From NCBI GenBank assembly GCA_015698045.1, contig BLAL01000278.1, forward strand, positions 1,054,001-1,118,000: DNA of 64,000 nt, written 5' to 3'. The first letter of the stretch is position 1, and every line of letters starts with the position of its first letter. A program made the translations under genes and the position numbers. The DNA comes from Rhizophagus clarus. Taxonomy: Eukaryota > Glomeromycota > Glomeromycetes > Glomerales > Glomeraceae. The notes beneath the pieces are model-generated. The model did no database searches. It had not been told where the DNA came from and saw nothing but the letters and a program-made list of their open reading frames with translations. Shown here in pieces: positions 22,040-33,606 of the stretch.

Positions 22040-22410
22040 AACCGAGATGTTTTGTATAATTACTTTAATTTTACGGAAATTACATCATTTTCATATTTAT
22101 TATTGTATTCATATGTAGAATTTTCTTGTTCAAGCAAAAGATGTTCGTTATTAGGCAGGGCACTAAATATTTTTTTAGTGGGGAAAGTTAGCAGGATATT
22201 CAGATCATTGGAAAAATATCTTGGAAATCGATTACCATGATCGTTTCGTTCCTAATAAGATCCAGAGCAGCGGCCCTAAAAATTTACATCGTACAACATT
22301 TAGTATAATCGATTTGTTGAAGATATTTAAAATTGTAACTTGTTTGATAGTTACTCCAAATGCAACCACAACAACAGACATTAATCAAAATCATTATGCA
22401 AATTCCTAAT
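22040..22410 (+). other. Possible decayed coding fragment, unrecognised
   Basis: Peptides such as WGKLAGYSDHWKNILEIDYH, DRFVPNKIQSSGPKNLHRTT run on the plus strand after several stops. They look more protein-like than their surroundings, but the frame is short and I recognise no family. Confidence 0.25.
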
Positions 22411-23549
22411 ACTAATTCAATTAATTCAATTAATTCAAACATTTCATTAAAAAAAATGAAGTAAAAAAAATAAGTTTAAATAATACTGTATGTTAGTCAA
22501 ATTTATAGCAAATCAATTACAAATCGTGAGTAACAAGTTAGTGATATCACATTCGTAGCGTCAACTAATATTTTAATGACTGAGGATTTCTAACTTTCAG
22601 TGATATATAATACAACTATGTCATAAAAACTGAATAAATATTTATTCTTCTAAAACATCATTACTAATAAATGTTTAAGTTATAAACTGCGGCGTTTTAG
22701 GTTCTGGGAACAAAAGATTGTGCATTATTAATCTTATATTACACGGAGTACAAGCCAATAATTATTGAGGTGGACATAAATTGATGATCAAACTGGATTA
22801 GATACAATTGCTACAAGAAACAATCGATTAACAAAGTAGAATAATCTTTTTACTTGCAGTTTAGAACTCAATAAATTGGAATTTATTTGATATTTTAATT
22901 GAGTGAATAAAACACGGAGCTTGTGAAATGATATTGATATACTTAATCAACCGATATTTCTAATAATAATCGATAAAGCAAAACTCATATTTACAGTTGA
23001 TTCTGTATTAAAAGTCGGTAATTAAATCAGTCGGTTAAATGAAATCCACTTTTACGAATATGAGAGAACAAGAATACGCAATTTTCGAAATTCGCGAGTA
23101 GTCATTTGGGGTTAGTTGACATCTCGCTTCTTACCCTTCTATTTCATCATTTTATATTGTATATGAGAATTCAGAAGACACAATGTAATTTATTACACAC
23201 TCACATAAAATTATTAATCATTAAGCCGCACTATTGCGATCATAGTATGGCCTAGAAAAGGTGCTACATACCGGACCTTAAAATGAAAGAATTGTGGCAG
23301 GAACATAATTATTTAATGTTTTTATTGGAATATATTTAATACAAAAAGGGTTAACACAAACTTTACTAGTTGAGTATTAAAAAGTACTTTGCTTACGCTC
23401 CGGATAATAAATTTTATTCTATTATTTTACAAATTTTAACTATAAATTGATAATTAACTATTCGCAAGATTTGGAAGATTTCTTAAAAGTATCTAGTTAC
23501 ATAATGGGTAATGTATATGATCATTAAAATACGCCAGCGTCATCTATCT
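22411..23549. other. Intergenic, nothing recognised
   Basis: AT-rich sequence without a supported gene, apart from short TTCAATTAATTCAATTAATTC-like simple repeats at about 22,410-22,440. Confidence 0.5.
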
Positions 23550-25290
23550 TTACCACTATTTTATTCTTGTCATGAAAGATGAACCGTCTACATGGAACAT
23601 AAAGTATGTCAAACTATTTTCCATCATGTCATACTTTTCTGGTAAAATCATATCTGCTGAAAGGTACTGCAAATATTCAATAAGTTGACTTGTTATGTAT
23701 TTTCGGCTAAGCTCTGCCAAAGTGTGTGCATCTTTCCTTTCTATTGTTTAGTTATGAAGAAGCAAACAATGCACATTATTAATCACTACCAACTGTTTAA
23801 TCCATATTATAAATAAAGAATTACAATAAATAGCAAATCCTACTATATGTGATTTCATGAAGAAAATCCATAATTGACCCACATTATATATGTAAGCTGA
23901 ACTTAATTGCTCTTTTAAAATTTTAATACATTAAAATGTGCATTACTTATATTATCTTATAAATAGGAGCGTTCTTCTGTTTAGCATACCATGAATATGA
24001 GATCTTCTGCGATACTGCCATTCGAAACAGAACCATTGATTCTCAAGGTTTCATTTGGGGTCAACACCTTTTCAAAAATATTTTAAAGTGTCTTTCAAAA
24101 TACCATGCGGCAATAATATGAGAATTAGTTGTCAATTAAGTCTTGGCGCCTGTAGGTGGCCGCTTCTAGGTTAGATAAGTACTTCGAGAACTAATTTTGC
24201 TTACTTTAAGCATTGATCCCGTTCTTCATCATCTTGTAATAATCCTAAGGCAATCGCATGCTTTTTTAAAGCAGGATAAACTTCCATGTGCAATACTTCA
24301 ATATCGTTAACTGACCAAATTGAAGGTGGAAACATTAGCTCAGATCATACTTTCTAATTCTTTGATGTCATGTTATTTGACTAAAACCATCATAAAACCA
24401 TGTATCCAATCTCGGTACTCGCTTAGAATCAATTGACTAATTTTAAAATCTTTGAAGTCTTTTTGTAAATTTATTATTTGTTCTTCAAGACGTTCATTAT
24501 TTTTCTCAAGATGTTTAATTTGTTTTTTAAGTTCCATGAATATAATAATTTTCGGACCATTTCAGGCTTTACACTGCTGGCATATTAGTCTTTAATTCAT
24601 CTAGGCGCATTGAAGATTTGAAAATATCACCAAGTGGGGAAAAGCAAAGTGCAGGAATAAACTAAAATTTTCATCTGTACCATATTGAGAATATTTGAGA
24701 TGGTAAGAACGACTTTTAATTTTTGTTTTGAGTTTCTTGAAATTCAATCGAATTAGTTAAATACCATTAATGGCAGCCTGTTCAAAATCTGTTATAACGA
24801 ATTGTGGTTGCGATTCAATATTATTTTCTTTGCTAAAATCATGAGACAATTTTCTGTATAATTGATGAGTTTTCTTACACATCTATGAGTAGTGAATATA
24901 TATATAATTGTAATATTGTTTGGACTGTTTTGAACGTTCCGTCCATAATCCTATAGCTAGAGTTCTGTTTTTTCGAATAGAATAAATATTGCTCTAAATG
25001 TTTAATATTATATCAAGTATTGTAAAAACCACTATTTCTTGTAGTTGAATCTTTAATTAAAAAATTTGTTTTCATTTAAGGTTTTTTTGCATATTCTAAG
25101 GGTGGTTATTATGTCGAATTTATTTAATAGATTGTCATAGCGTTACGGATATATTTCTTGTAAACTATTTATTACTATACATTAACATGACTGACTTGAG
25201 CAGAATGGTTATGATCCAAAATATTTTGTAATTTAGTAGTTGCCTCTTCCAAGGTATTTTAATGTATTTCATTTTTCGCAACACCAGTAA
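23550..25290 (-). pseudogene. Decayed MULE-type transposase and adjoining coiled-coil ORF
   Basis: On the minus strand, NTLEEATTKLQNILDHNHSA (near 25,250-25,200) recalls the end of a FLYWCH-like N-terminal domain. Next comes HQLYRKLSHDFSKENN, then SQPQFVITDFEQAAINGI (near 24,830-24,770): an acidic ITDFExAAI is a typical second catalytic Asp motif of MULE transposases. Further on, ATG near 24,537 opens MELKKQIKHLEKNNERLEEQ, IINLQKDFKDFKISQLI (coiled coil), then SEYRDWIHGFMMVLV, MFPPSIWSVNDIEVLHMEVY, and near 23,740-23,580 AHTLAELSRKYITSQLIEYL and YDMMENSLTYFMFHVDGSSF. Stops and frame changes separate the pieces. The coiled-coil part may be a separate gene. The MULE call rests on one motif. Confidence 0.4.
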
Positions 25291-26152
25291 TATAAATATT
25301 CTCTATTTTTATTTTTAACTATAAATAACCACGAACATTAATTTTGACTTTATTATGAGTGAAAGAAAAATTTTGCAAGTTATATTATTTATTAGAAAAG
25401 AATTATGAAACAGGAAAGAAAAAAAATTTTTTTTAATCAAACTGCGTAAAATTACACAATTTCCTTTTATAAATACATTAAAATTGTCGACTCCCAATTA
25501 GAAAATAATGTTTAATTAAAATAGTAATTTTTCCATATTAAGAGATATTTTTATGTCGTGTTATGTTGAAAATATATCAGTTTCACATTAACTTTGTAAT
25601 TTAATATATCAGGAGGTATTTAGTACTTTTTTATTTTAATTGTTAACCTTATATATAATAATGATTTTTCGCTAAATTTACTCATTATTGGCGTAATTTT
25701 TAAGGGTTAATAACAAAAGAGTAAGAACTGGTTGCCAAATTAACTTAACATTTTGACGTAATTTTTTAAATCTTCATTGATAAAAATCTTGAATAAAAAC
25801 TAGTTTTTTTGTCATTATTTTTGGTACGTGCGAAAATTATTATTAAGAAAAATTTGTAATTGTCACATGTTTTAAATTTTTATGATTCAATGATTGGTCG
25901 CCGACCTGATTGATCCTTGTTGCTCAAAAAAAAAAAAAATAAATTAAAATTGCTGATTTATTCTTCTCGTAACCTTTACCTTACTAAATTTATCCAAATA
26001 ATACAAATAATAACAAATTTGAAACCGGTCATTGTCGGATTTTCAGATCAATAAAATTTAACCTTTTAAAGTTTAGCTCCAAGCCTAAATAAAAATTTAT
26101 AAGCTCGTACAAAAATTTTTTTTTTTTTTTTTTTTTGAGAAAAAAATCAAAA
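25291..26152. other. Upstream region of the aldo/keto reductase
   Basis: No gene recognised. A T-run of about 22 at 26,115-26,136 followed by GAGAAAAAAATCAAAAATGG precedes the reductase start, as in many pyrimidine-rich fungal leaders. A short open frame on the minus strand (25,315-25,497) is not supported. Confidence 0.5.
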
Positions 26153-28114
26153 ATGGCTCAGGACACTTCTTCATCTACTGAAACCATTGGAGCTATTGAT
26201 GATTATGTTTTATTAGGTCGTAGTGGATTAAGAGTCTCTCCATTATGCCTTGGTGCTTTGGTAAGGCCGTTATCCAAAAATTCCAAGATTTTTGAAAAAA
26301 ACAATTAAGTAATATTTAATTTTGAATTCAAAATATATTATACGAAAGGGATTTGCTGCCGGAAGTAATTATGAGGATTCAAAAAAAGTTTTTGATCATT
26401 ATTATGAAAAGGGTGGAAATTTTTTTGGTAATTTTTTTTACGTTGTTACCTTGCCTAATCTTTTATATCTGTAATTTAATTGCGTATGTTTTTTTTTTCA
26501 GATACTGCTAATGTTTACAATGGTGGACAAGTAAGTAATAAAGTTTTTGTTAAATTAAAAGTTTCTGATCTTAATAAAATCATTTAAAATAATTTAGTGT
26601 GAACGTTTCCTTGGAGGTTATATTGCCGATAAAAGATCTCAAGTCGTGATTGCCACAAAATATACATGTATGAATCGTTTTATTTTATATTGTTCAATTT
26701 TGTAATTTTTTAGTAAAATACATATGTAAATTAAAAATTCATTTATAGTGAATAAAACATCTATGCGAGATGGTTTTAGATACAATCCGAATGCCGGTAA
26801 TCTAATCTACACAAATTATTGTCGTCTATGTTAAGTGATTATAAAAAAAAAATATATTATTATTTTTTTTTAGGAGGAAATCATAGAAAAAGTCTCGTGG
26901 AAAATCTAGATGAAAGTTTGAAACGTATGAACGTGGGTTATGTTGATATTTTATATATTCATTACCATGAATATCGAACTCCATTTGAAGAATTGATGAG
27001 ATCATTAGATGATGCTGTTCGAAGTGGGAAAGTAAGTAACTTACGTTTTTTACAGTATTTCATCCAAAAAAAAAAAAATTAATATAATCGATTAATTATA
27101 AAACAAATAGACTTTGTACGTTGCAGCGAGTAATATTCCAGCTTGGGCACTTGCTTGTTGTAATACTACTGCTAATTTACGTGGATGGAGGTACGAAAAT
27201 ATAATAATTAACAAATTTATAATATAATTTCACACATATTTATCAACTGTATTTAGCCCTTTCATTGGACTTCAAACACGTTATAATTTGTTGAATCGTT
27301 GGTTGGAAACTGACTTGCAACCTGCTTGTGCGGAACTTGATGTATGTATTAATATTCGCTTAATATACGGCACTTTAAGTAAATTTATCGTTACTTTAAT
27401 TTTTTGAAAATAACTTAGATTGGAATTATTCCTTGGGGACCCATTGCAGAAGGGTAATTGTTAATCGATACTTTTATCTATACATTCCTATATAATAAAT
27501 GTTTTTATAAAATAGGTTTCTTTCAGGAAAATATACAAAAGAAACACTTCCTGATCCAAAATCAGGAGGATATCATTCTAGAGTAATTGCAGAAACTGTG
27601 CAAAATGAAAGATGTTGGGATATTTTAGATGAAGTTGTTGCCATTTCAAAAGAAATTAATAAGACTCCTGCTCAGGTAATTAGCTACAGTTTAATAAAAG
27701 TAATCTTTTTTTTAATTGACAAAAAATTTTTTTTTTTTTATTTAAGGTTTCTTTGAATTGGATTAAACAAAAACCTGGAATTACTTCTCCTGCCATTGGA
27801 TGTAAAACTGTTACTCAACTTGAAGAAAATCTTAAAGCACTTGAATTTAAGTAAGTATGCCGTTGTTAAAAGTGTGATTTTTTTTTTAGTTTATTAATTC
27901 TTATTTTTATTTGTTTTTGTTTATTAATTATTATTATTATTATTATTTTAGACTCACGCCTGAACAAATGGCAAGACTCGATGCGGTATCTAAGTTACCT
28001 GAAATCCCATTTCCTCATTCGGTTAATACATGGATTGATAAATATATTGGAAAAAATGTTGAAATGCCAAAGAAATTTCATCCTATCAAGAATATAGAGA
28101 TTATTAAATCTTGA
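26153..28114 (+). CDS. Aldo/keto reductase, 12 exons, 372 residues
   Basis: NAD(P)H-dependent oxidoreductase of the aldo/keto reductase superfamily (TIM barrel, probably cytosolic); the substrate cannot be told from sequence. Exons: 26153-26260, 26349-26427, 26502-26530, 26598-26667, 26749-26796, 26874-27031, 27111-27190, 27257-27341, 27419-27453, 27516-27675, 27747-27850 and 27952-28114. All introns are GT..AG and every junction keeps frame (1,119 nt). Visible family features: LGRSGLRVSPLCLG at the N-terminus, and the catalytic tetrad Asp63 (FDTANVY), Tyr68, Lys93 (ATKYT) and His141 (YIHYHEY). Also IPWGPIAEGFLSGKY and the cofactor-end motif SPAIGCKTVTQLEENLKALE. The GNHRKSLVENLDESLKRMN stretch recalls fungal aryl-alcohol-dehydrogenase-like and bacterial YajO-like members. 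The start follows AAAAATGG, with no in-frame upstream ATG. Nothing is missing, so it is likely functional. A decayed copy lies at about 61.1 kb. Confidence 0.92.
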
Positions 28115-29060
28115 AAGAAATATATATATTGAAGGAAACGTAAAATTTTCACGAAAATATTTTGCAAGTTTATGATCTTATATTTACTATGCAGTTATAA
28201 AATTGCGAATTTTTATTTTTCTTTTTTGAATTTTTCTTTTTTTGAATTTTTTTTTGTGGTATATACGTATATTAATCTCATAATTAATAATAAAGACGAG
28301 GAATTAGGTTCGTGCTTTAATTTCACTAGATAGTTAACAGTTAAAGGCGCCTGGTAAATATATATACACATCCAAGAACGTAAAATTTGAGTTTAACATA
28401 AATTCTTTTTTAAACATATCGCTTACGTAAAAATTTACATCGCGTTTTTATGTATAATTGGTATAAAGTTTAATAAAGTTTATTTGCATTTTAATGAAGA
28501 TTTTTCGAAAGTAAATTACATTACCTTAAGTCTTCAATGAATCAATGATTTAAACTTGTGAAAATGAAAATATTAATTATTTATTGTTCGAACATTTTGA
28601 ACGATTATCGAATGCCTCCTATTCGATATTTTTTCATTTTTTCTATTTTCAGTTAATTCTAATCTGTACAGTGTTTGTGAGAGTCACTACACAAATTTAG
28701 TCATCTGACATAACGGTGACGATAGTTATTAATTAAAACAAAAGATATTTATAAAGTATTTCAAAGCGATTTACTTAATTTTATTTATGTGAATTTGTAT
28801 GGTATTCTATAATCAGTGTTGAACAAAACTTTATTATTAAAAAAGAAATGAAAATTAAAATGTTATTAAAATATAATCATCATAATGAAAAAGGTAAATG
28901 TTTTGTCTTCACCCAGTAAATTTTAATTTTAAGAAACTTATATGAATTTAATCATTCTTGGACTTAATAGAATCTATTCTATCATTATTTACTCTATATT
29001 TTTCTGCCTTTTTTGAATTGTTCTGACGCTTCTGAATAAAATAAGTTAATTAATTCTACT
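28115..29060. other. 3' flank of the reductase and intergenic DNA
   Basis: AATAATAAAGACGAGG near 28,287 may hold the reductase polyadenylation signal (AATAAA-like). No other gene seen. Confidence 0.4.
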
Positions 29061-29510
29061 TCAACAGTCTATTAATTGGGGTTGAATCCCAATTCCAAAC
29101 ACTTATCCATTAAGTCAATGTACTTCTGGATCATTTATTTCAGGTCTGATTCCTTTACATAATTCCAATCAGTTGAAGCTATATATATATCTGCTGCTTG
29201 AGCGTCATGAGCTACATAGGGCATGACTCCATAATTTGTTTCATCTATATTAACAGCTTCTTCGCATGATCTCATATCTGAAATGTAATTTAGAAGTAGT
29301 TCAATAGTAAATATCTTTAAACAATATGAAAATCACGATCTGTTTTTGATGAATTTCTTTAAGAACAGTAATAACGCTACTCAATACTTATAATTTATAT
29401 GTCCAATTGAAATTTTTATATCCATTTGTTTAAATTTTCACCTCTTGCATTTTGAAAAACTATGATATAATCTTTTGTAAAAGGATTTTGGGATATACCT
29501 TATATTTGAA
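29060..29510 (-). pseudogene. Protein kinase fragment (minus strand)
   Basis: From high to low coordinate: GISQNPFTKDYIIVFQNARG (about 29,500-29,440), a remnant of the HxKTDRDFH catalytic loop near 29,340, ISDMRSCEEAVNIDETNYGV and MPYVAHDAQAADIYIASTD (29,285-29,170), then YIDLMDKCLELGFNPN near 29,110. The order is that of the C-lobe of the kinase family at 1203-3018, with SDM in place of DFG and YVAHDA for YVAPEV. Stops and frame changes make it non-functional. A 130-bp AT-rich gap interrupts it near 29,400. Confidence 0.55.
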
Positions 29511-29940
29511 ATTATTAAATTTATTAATTAAATAATTAAATATTCTTTAATGACATAGGGCCAGTGTCGGCCAGTGACCCAAATGACTAGGTCATTCGAA
29601 GGTCATTCAAGGTCATATGGACAAATGACCTGGTCATTTTCCATCACTTATATTGACACTTATTTTCAGATGATTGCATGAAGTGAAATTTGAAAGTTTG
29701 AAAAATATCATTTAGCTTGGTTTTAGCTTGTTTAAAGTATAGGATATCAAAATCATTAAGAAAAGCTTCAGATCTAATAAAATCTATATTCTAATGTCCC
29801 AATATATATAGAAACCTTTTTAAACAATTTAAGTTATATAATACTATGAATATATACAAAAATTAGAAGTTATTAACAAAATTTTATACTTTATTTGTTA
29901 TATTAAATTTTTACAGTTAATATTAATCAGCGCATAACTC
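29511..29940. other. 3' flank of the Sel1 gene
   Basis: AT-rich. GACCxAAATGACxxGGTCAT and AGGTCATTCxAGGTCAT motifs recur at about 29,570-29,640, a small cluster of GGTCAT repeats. No gene. Confidence 0.45.
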
Positions 29941-29941
29941 A

Positions 29942-31999
29942 TCAATTTTTGCCGGGGCTGTAAATATTTGATAAAATATTATTTAAATTATCTTTTGCTT
30001 TTTTGATTCCATTATTTGAAGCTTTTTCAAACCAATAAGTTGCTTCAGAAACATCTGTATCAACACCAATACCATTATAAAAGCATTCTCCTACATAATT
30101 TTGTGCTTTTGCATAACCATTTTGAGCTGAATTTAAGAACCATTCAAATGCTTTGGCTTCATTCTTATCTGTTCCTATACCATCTTTATAACAATGTCCT
30201 AAATTGCATTGTCCATCACCGAACCCTGCAATAGCTGATTTCGTATACCATTCAAATGCCTTTATTTCATTCTTATTTACTCCTTTACCAATTTGGTAAC
30301 AATATCCCACAGTATTTTGACTCACTTCGTTTCCATTTTCTGCTGATTTTAAATGCCATTCAAACGCTTTGATTTCATTTTTATCCGTTCCTTTACCATA
30401 TTGGTAACATTCTCCCAGAGTATTTTGTGCTACAGCGTCTCCATTTTCTGCTGCCTTTTTGTACCATTCAAATGCTTTCGTCTCGTTCTTATCTACTCCT
30501 ACACCATATTCATAACAATATCCTAAACTGCATTGTCCATCAGCACATCCCGCAATAGCTGATTTTTTGTACCATTCAAATGCTTTCATTCCACATTCGT
30601 CTGTTCCTATACCACAGTCATAGCAATATCCTAAACTATATTGTCCATCAGCATATCCCGCAATAGCTGATTTTTTGTACCAATCAAAGGCTTTAGTTTC
30701 ATTATAATTTGTTCCTATACCAAATTCGTAACACTTTCCCAAATTATATTGTGCTTTCGCATTACCATTATGAGCCGATTCTAAATACCATCCAAATGCT
30801 TTTAATTCATTCTTATCTGTTCCTATACCATTTTCATAGCAATATGCTAAACTACATTGACCACTAGCACATTCTCCAACGGCTGATCTTACATAACATT
30901 CAAATGCCCGTGTAACATTTTTATTTATTCCTTTACCATGCTGATAACAATTTCCCAAATTATATTGACCCAATGCACTATCATTTTCAGTTGATTTTAA
31001 ATACCATTCAAACGCTTTTATTTCATTCTTATCTGTTCCTATGCCATTGCTATAGCAAACCCCTAAATTACACTGACCATCAGCACATCCTGAAATGGCC
31101 GATTTTAAATACCATTTAAATGCTTTTGTTTCATTTTTATTCACTCCCTTACCATGCTGATAATGATATCCCACATTATTTTGTGCCATTGAATCATTTA
31201 ATATTGCACATTGTAAATTCATTTCAAATTCGTTCTTTTCATCCTCACCCTCAATTTGATCGGATTTTAAAAATAAGTCAAATGCTTTTTTTTCATCTTT
31301 TCGTGTTCCTATTCCATCCATATAACAAATTGCTAAATTATAAGTTGCATCTAAATTTTCTTTTTCAGCTAAGATTAAAAGTAATTCAAAAACTTTTTTA
31401 TAATTAGCTTTTAAATCATCTTCATTTTGACAACAAATTGTTAAGTTATGTTGTACCTCTAAATCATTATTTTCGTCTAATCTTAGAAAATTTACTAATT
31501 TATTTTGTTTATACTTCATATCAAATAAAATATTATCTTTATAATAAAATAATGATAATAAATATTTTCCAATGACTATATTATTATTTCTTATAAAATT
31601 ATATGTATCCTCATTTTTTTTCATTAAATCTAATTGATTATAATCAATATTTATTAAAGAATCATCTTCAATTTTATTATCGATAGTAATAGTGATTAAA
31701 TAAAAATCCAACGCTTTTTCTCTATCAGGATCACATCCAATACCAAGTTGATAAAAAAATCCTATTAAACTTGTAAACCAAAATTTACTTTCTTTATGAT
31801 TTTCCATCATTCCAAGAATTTGTTTAGGATTTTTATTATTATTTTCAAAGTTATATATTATCCAATCACTCGAAATATTTTCAAAATTATTAAAATCATT
31901 TGTTTCGATAATTCTATTATAAAAATCTTTTATAAAATCTTTTAAAAAATTTTCATCATCTTTAGAATTATTATTATTGTTTAATGTTTTTAACGACAT
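29942..31999 (-). CDS. Sel1-repeat (SLR/TPR-like) protein, 685 residues
   Basis: A single uninterrupted frame. Residues 1-210 are Asn/Asp-rich with one divergent repeat (FFYQLGIGCDPDREKALDFY). From about residue 220 to 670 there are twelve Sel1 repeats of 36 residues with the pattern (A)xxQxxLGxCYxxGxGxxKNExKAFEWYxKSAxxG, followed by a short tail ending IYSPGKN. Sel1 repeats form helical solenoids used as scaffolds, for example in Chs4/Skt5-like and Hrd3/Sel1 proteins. No kinase domain, signal peptide or membrane helix is seen, so this is the plain Sel1-only type that is abundant in Rhizophagus. The repeats are very alike, implying recent internal duplication. The start is the first ATG after a long A/T-run. 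It appears intact. Confidence 0.9.
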   Translation of the reverse strand: MSLKTLNNNNNSKDDENFLKDFIKDFYNRIIETNDFNNFENISSDWIIYNFENNNKNPKQILGMMENHKESKFWFTSLIGFFYQLGIGCDPDREKALDFYLITITIDNKIEDDSLINIDYNQLDLMKKNEDTYNFIRNNNIVIGKYLLSLFYYKDNILFDMKYKQNKLVNFLRLDENNDLEVQHNLTICCQNEDDLKANYKKVFELLLILAEKENLDATYNLAICYMDGIGTRKDEKKAFDLFLKSDQIEGEDEKNEFEMNLQCAILNDSMAQNNVGYHYQHGKGVNKNETKAFKWYLKSAISGCADGQCNLGVCYSNGIGTDKNEIKAFEWYLKSTENDSALGQYNLGNCYQHGKGINKNVTRAFECYVRSAVGECASGQCSLAYCYENGIGTDKNELKAFGWYLESAHNGNAKAQYNLGKCYEFGIGTNYNETKAFDWYKKSAIAGYADGQYSLGYCYDCGIGTDECGMKAFEWYKKSAIAGCADGQCSLGYCYEYGVGVDKNETKAFEWYKKAAENGDAVAQNTLGECYQYGKGTDKNEIKAFEWHLKSAENGNEVSQNTVGYCYQIGKGVNKNEIKAFEWYTKSAIAGFGDGQCNLGHCYKDGIGTDKNEAKAFEWFLNSAQNGYAKAQNYVGECFYNGIGVDTDVSEATYWFEKASNNGIKKAKDNLNNILSNIYSPGKN

Positions 32000-32215
32000 T
32001 GTTTTTTTTTTTTTTTTTTTAAAAGGAAAAAAAAAAAAAAAATTTTATGTTAATATATTTTTTCGTTAAATAAAGGGTAGATCAAAAAGTTGTGAAACGT
32101 TCTTATAGCGCCACGATATTCCTTTATATTTCAAGTAAAGATGAACATTTTTGTTGTACTTATCTGGGATCGTCTAAAGCGGAGTAATTTTTGCCGACAT
32201 TACAGAATTAAAAAG
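32000..32215. other. 5' flank of the Sel1 gene
   Basis: Begins with an A18-type run opposite a T-run (32,001-32,042). No clear TATA box or other gene. Confidence 0.4.
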
Positions 32216-32223
32216 TAACTCAT

Positions 32224-32480
32224 GCCCTATAAGAAATCTGTATATGGAAATGATACGGATTGTATACATTTAATATACGTTTTAATTCCGTATATTTAAT
32301 AAGTAATTCATTTTTAAAAAAACTAATGTATGCAGAATTTATACGAAAAAATTAATATATACGGAATGTATACGGAATTTTTAAACTTATATTTTTTTTT
32401 TAATAATTTCCTATAAGAATCTGTATATGGAAATGATATATTTTATATACTGTACGTTTTAATAAATTCTGTATTAATAA
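32224..32480 (+). mobile_element. Left-end fragments of the CCCTATAA inverted-repeat family
   Basis: CCCTATAAGAAATCTGTATA at 32,224 starts a stretch of about 170 bp matching the left terminus of the 52,018-58,008 element (same TATACGGAATGTATACGGAA motifs). A second partial end, CCTATAAGAATCTGTATA, starts near 32,411. No matching right end was found nearby, so these are solo ends. Confidence 0.6.
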
Positions 32481-33606
32481 TTATGCATTATATTAAAGAA
32501 AAATGTCACAGTTGATGCATCGACCGTGACATGTGATTATACATATTTATATTCAACATAAAATCTCTCTCATAATTTCATAATTTTGGCCAAAATTTGT
32601 AATGCGGGCCACGATCGATAAATCCTATATTATGTATTTATTTTAACTAATAATTTAACAAAAAACCATTTAACATTTATTTAATTATTCTAATAATAAA
32701 AGTGTTAAAGAAATATTAAAACGGTTTTTGAAATCATATTTTATTTTTAAATTGTTTTTATATAGTTAATCGTTTTTTTATAGTAAAAAAAATGAACGAT
32801 TTTATTAATCGTTTTTATAATAAAAGTAAACCGATCTTTTTTTTTTTTAATTATTTAAAGATATATGATTTTTTAATAGTTGCCAAATGAATTTTTCATC
32901 TTTTTTAATAAAACAGCTAATTAAAATCATTTATTATTAACTGTTAAAATTTAAAAAATGATATTTTTTAAAAATTAGTCGCGGACAATATACAATTCCC
33001 GCAATACTGTAAATCGAACTATTCTGCAATTACCTATCTGCGGCATCATCCTTAGCTGTAGTTGAAGATATCCAAATAATTTCAGCAATAATCCTTAATT
33101 TTGGCAGGCAACTTTAGTTTTGACATATAAGTAAAACAGAGGGATGGTATTAATGCATTATTTTAATATGTACATCGTAAATTTATTTTTATTGTTGAAG
33201 TGAGCAAAATATACGAAATTAATTTAATACATTTGACAAACATTGCTAATATTAATATTTTTGTTATGATAATAAAAAAATATGAAATATATTTATTTAT
33301 AATTTATAAAAAAAAATTCAATTTTTTTAGGGAAAAGCTAAAAATAACGCCATGTTATTATATATAAATTATTAACATCCATGTTATCGTATATTTTTTT
33401 GATCACCGTGCTTACATCACCGGTTATGAAGAATTCACCGGGGGTGAATTTTGTTTAACCGGAAGTAAATTAGATCACCATTAGTAGTTTAAAATGTGGC
33501 TTATAATAGACTACAATAGACTTTTTTATTTTTCCCACGAATTCTTTTTTTCTCTTTTCTTCTACTTTCATTTTTACCTTTTATAATAACTTTCATTTAT
33601 TTCGCA
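32481..33606. other. Intergenic, nothing certain
   Basis: AT-rich. TTCACCGGGGGTGAATTTTG near 33,435 resembles TTCACAGGGGGTGAGTTTTA near 35,110 in the same orientation, on either side of the MULE remnant. The two may be parts of its ends. No gene. Confidence 0.4.

Noticed and set aside
28283-28300. Definite polyadenylation site for the reductase
   Set aside because: AATAAA-like strings are everywhere in DNA of this composition, so it is only mentioned as possible.
30016-31407. Plus frames of 72 and 95 codons rich in His/Leu/Tyr
   Set aside because: Antisense shadows of the Sel1 repeats.
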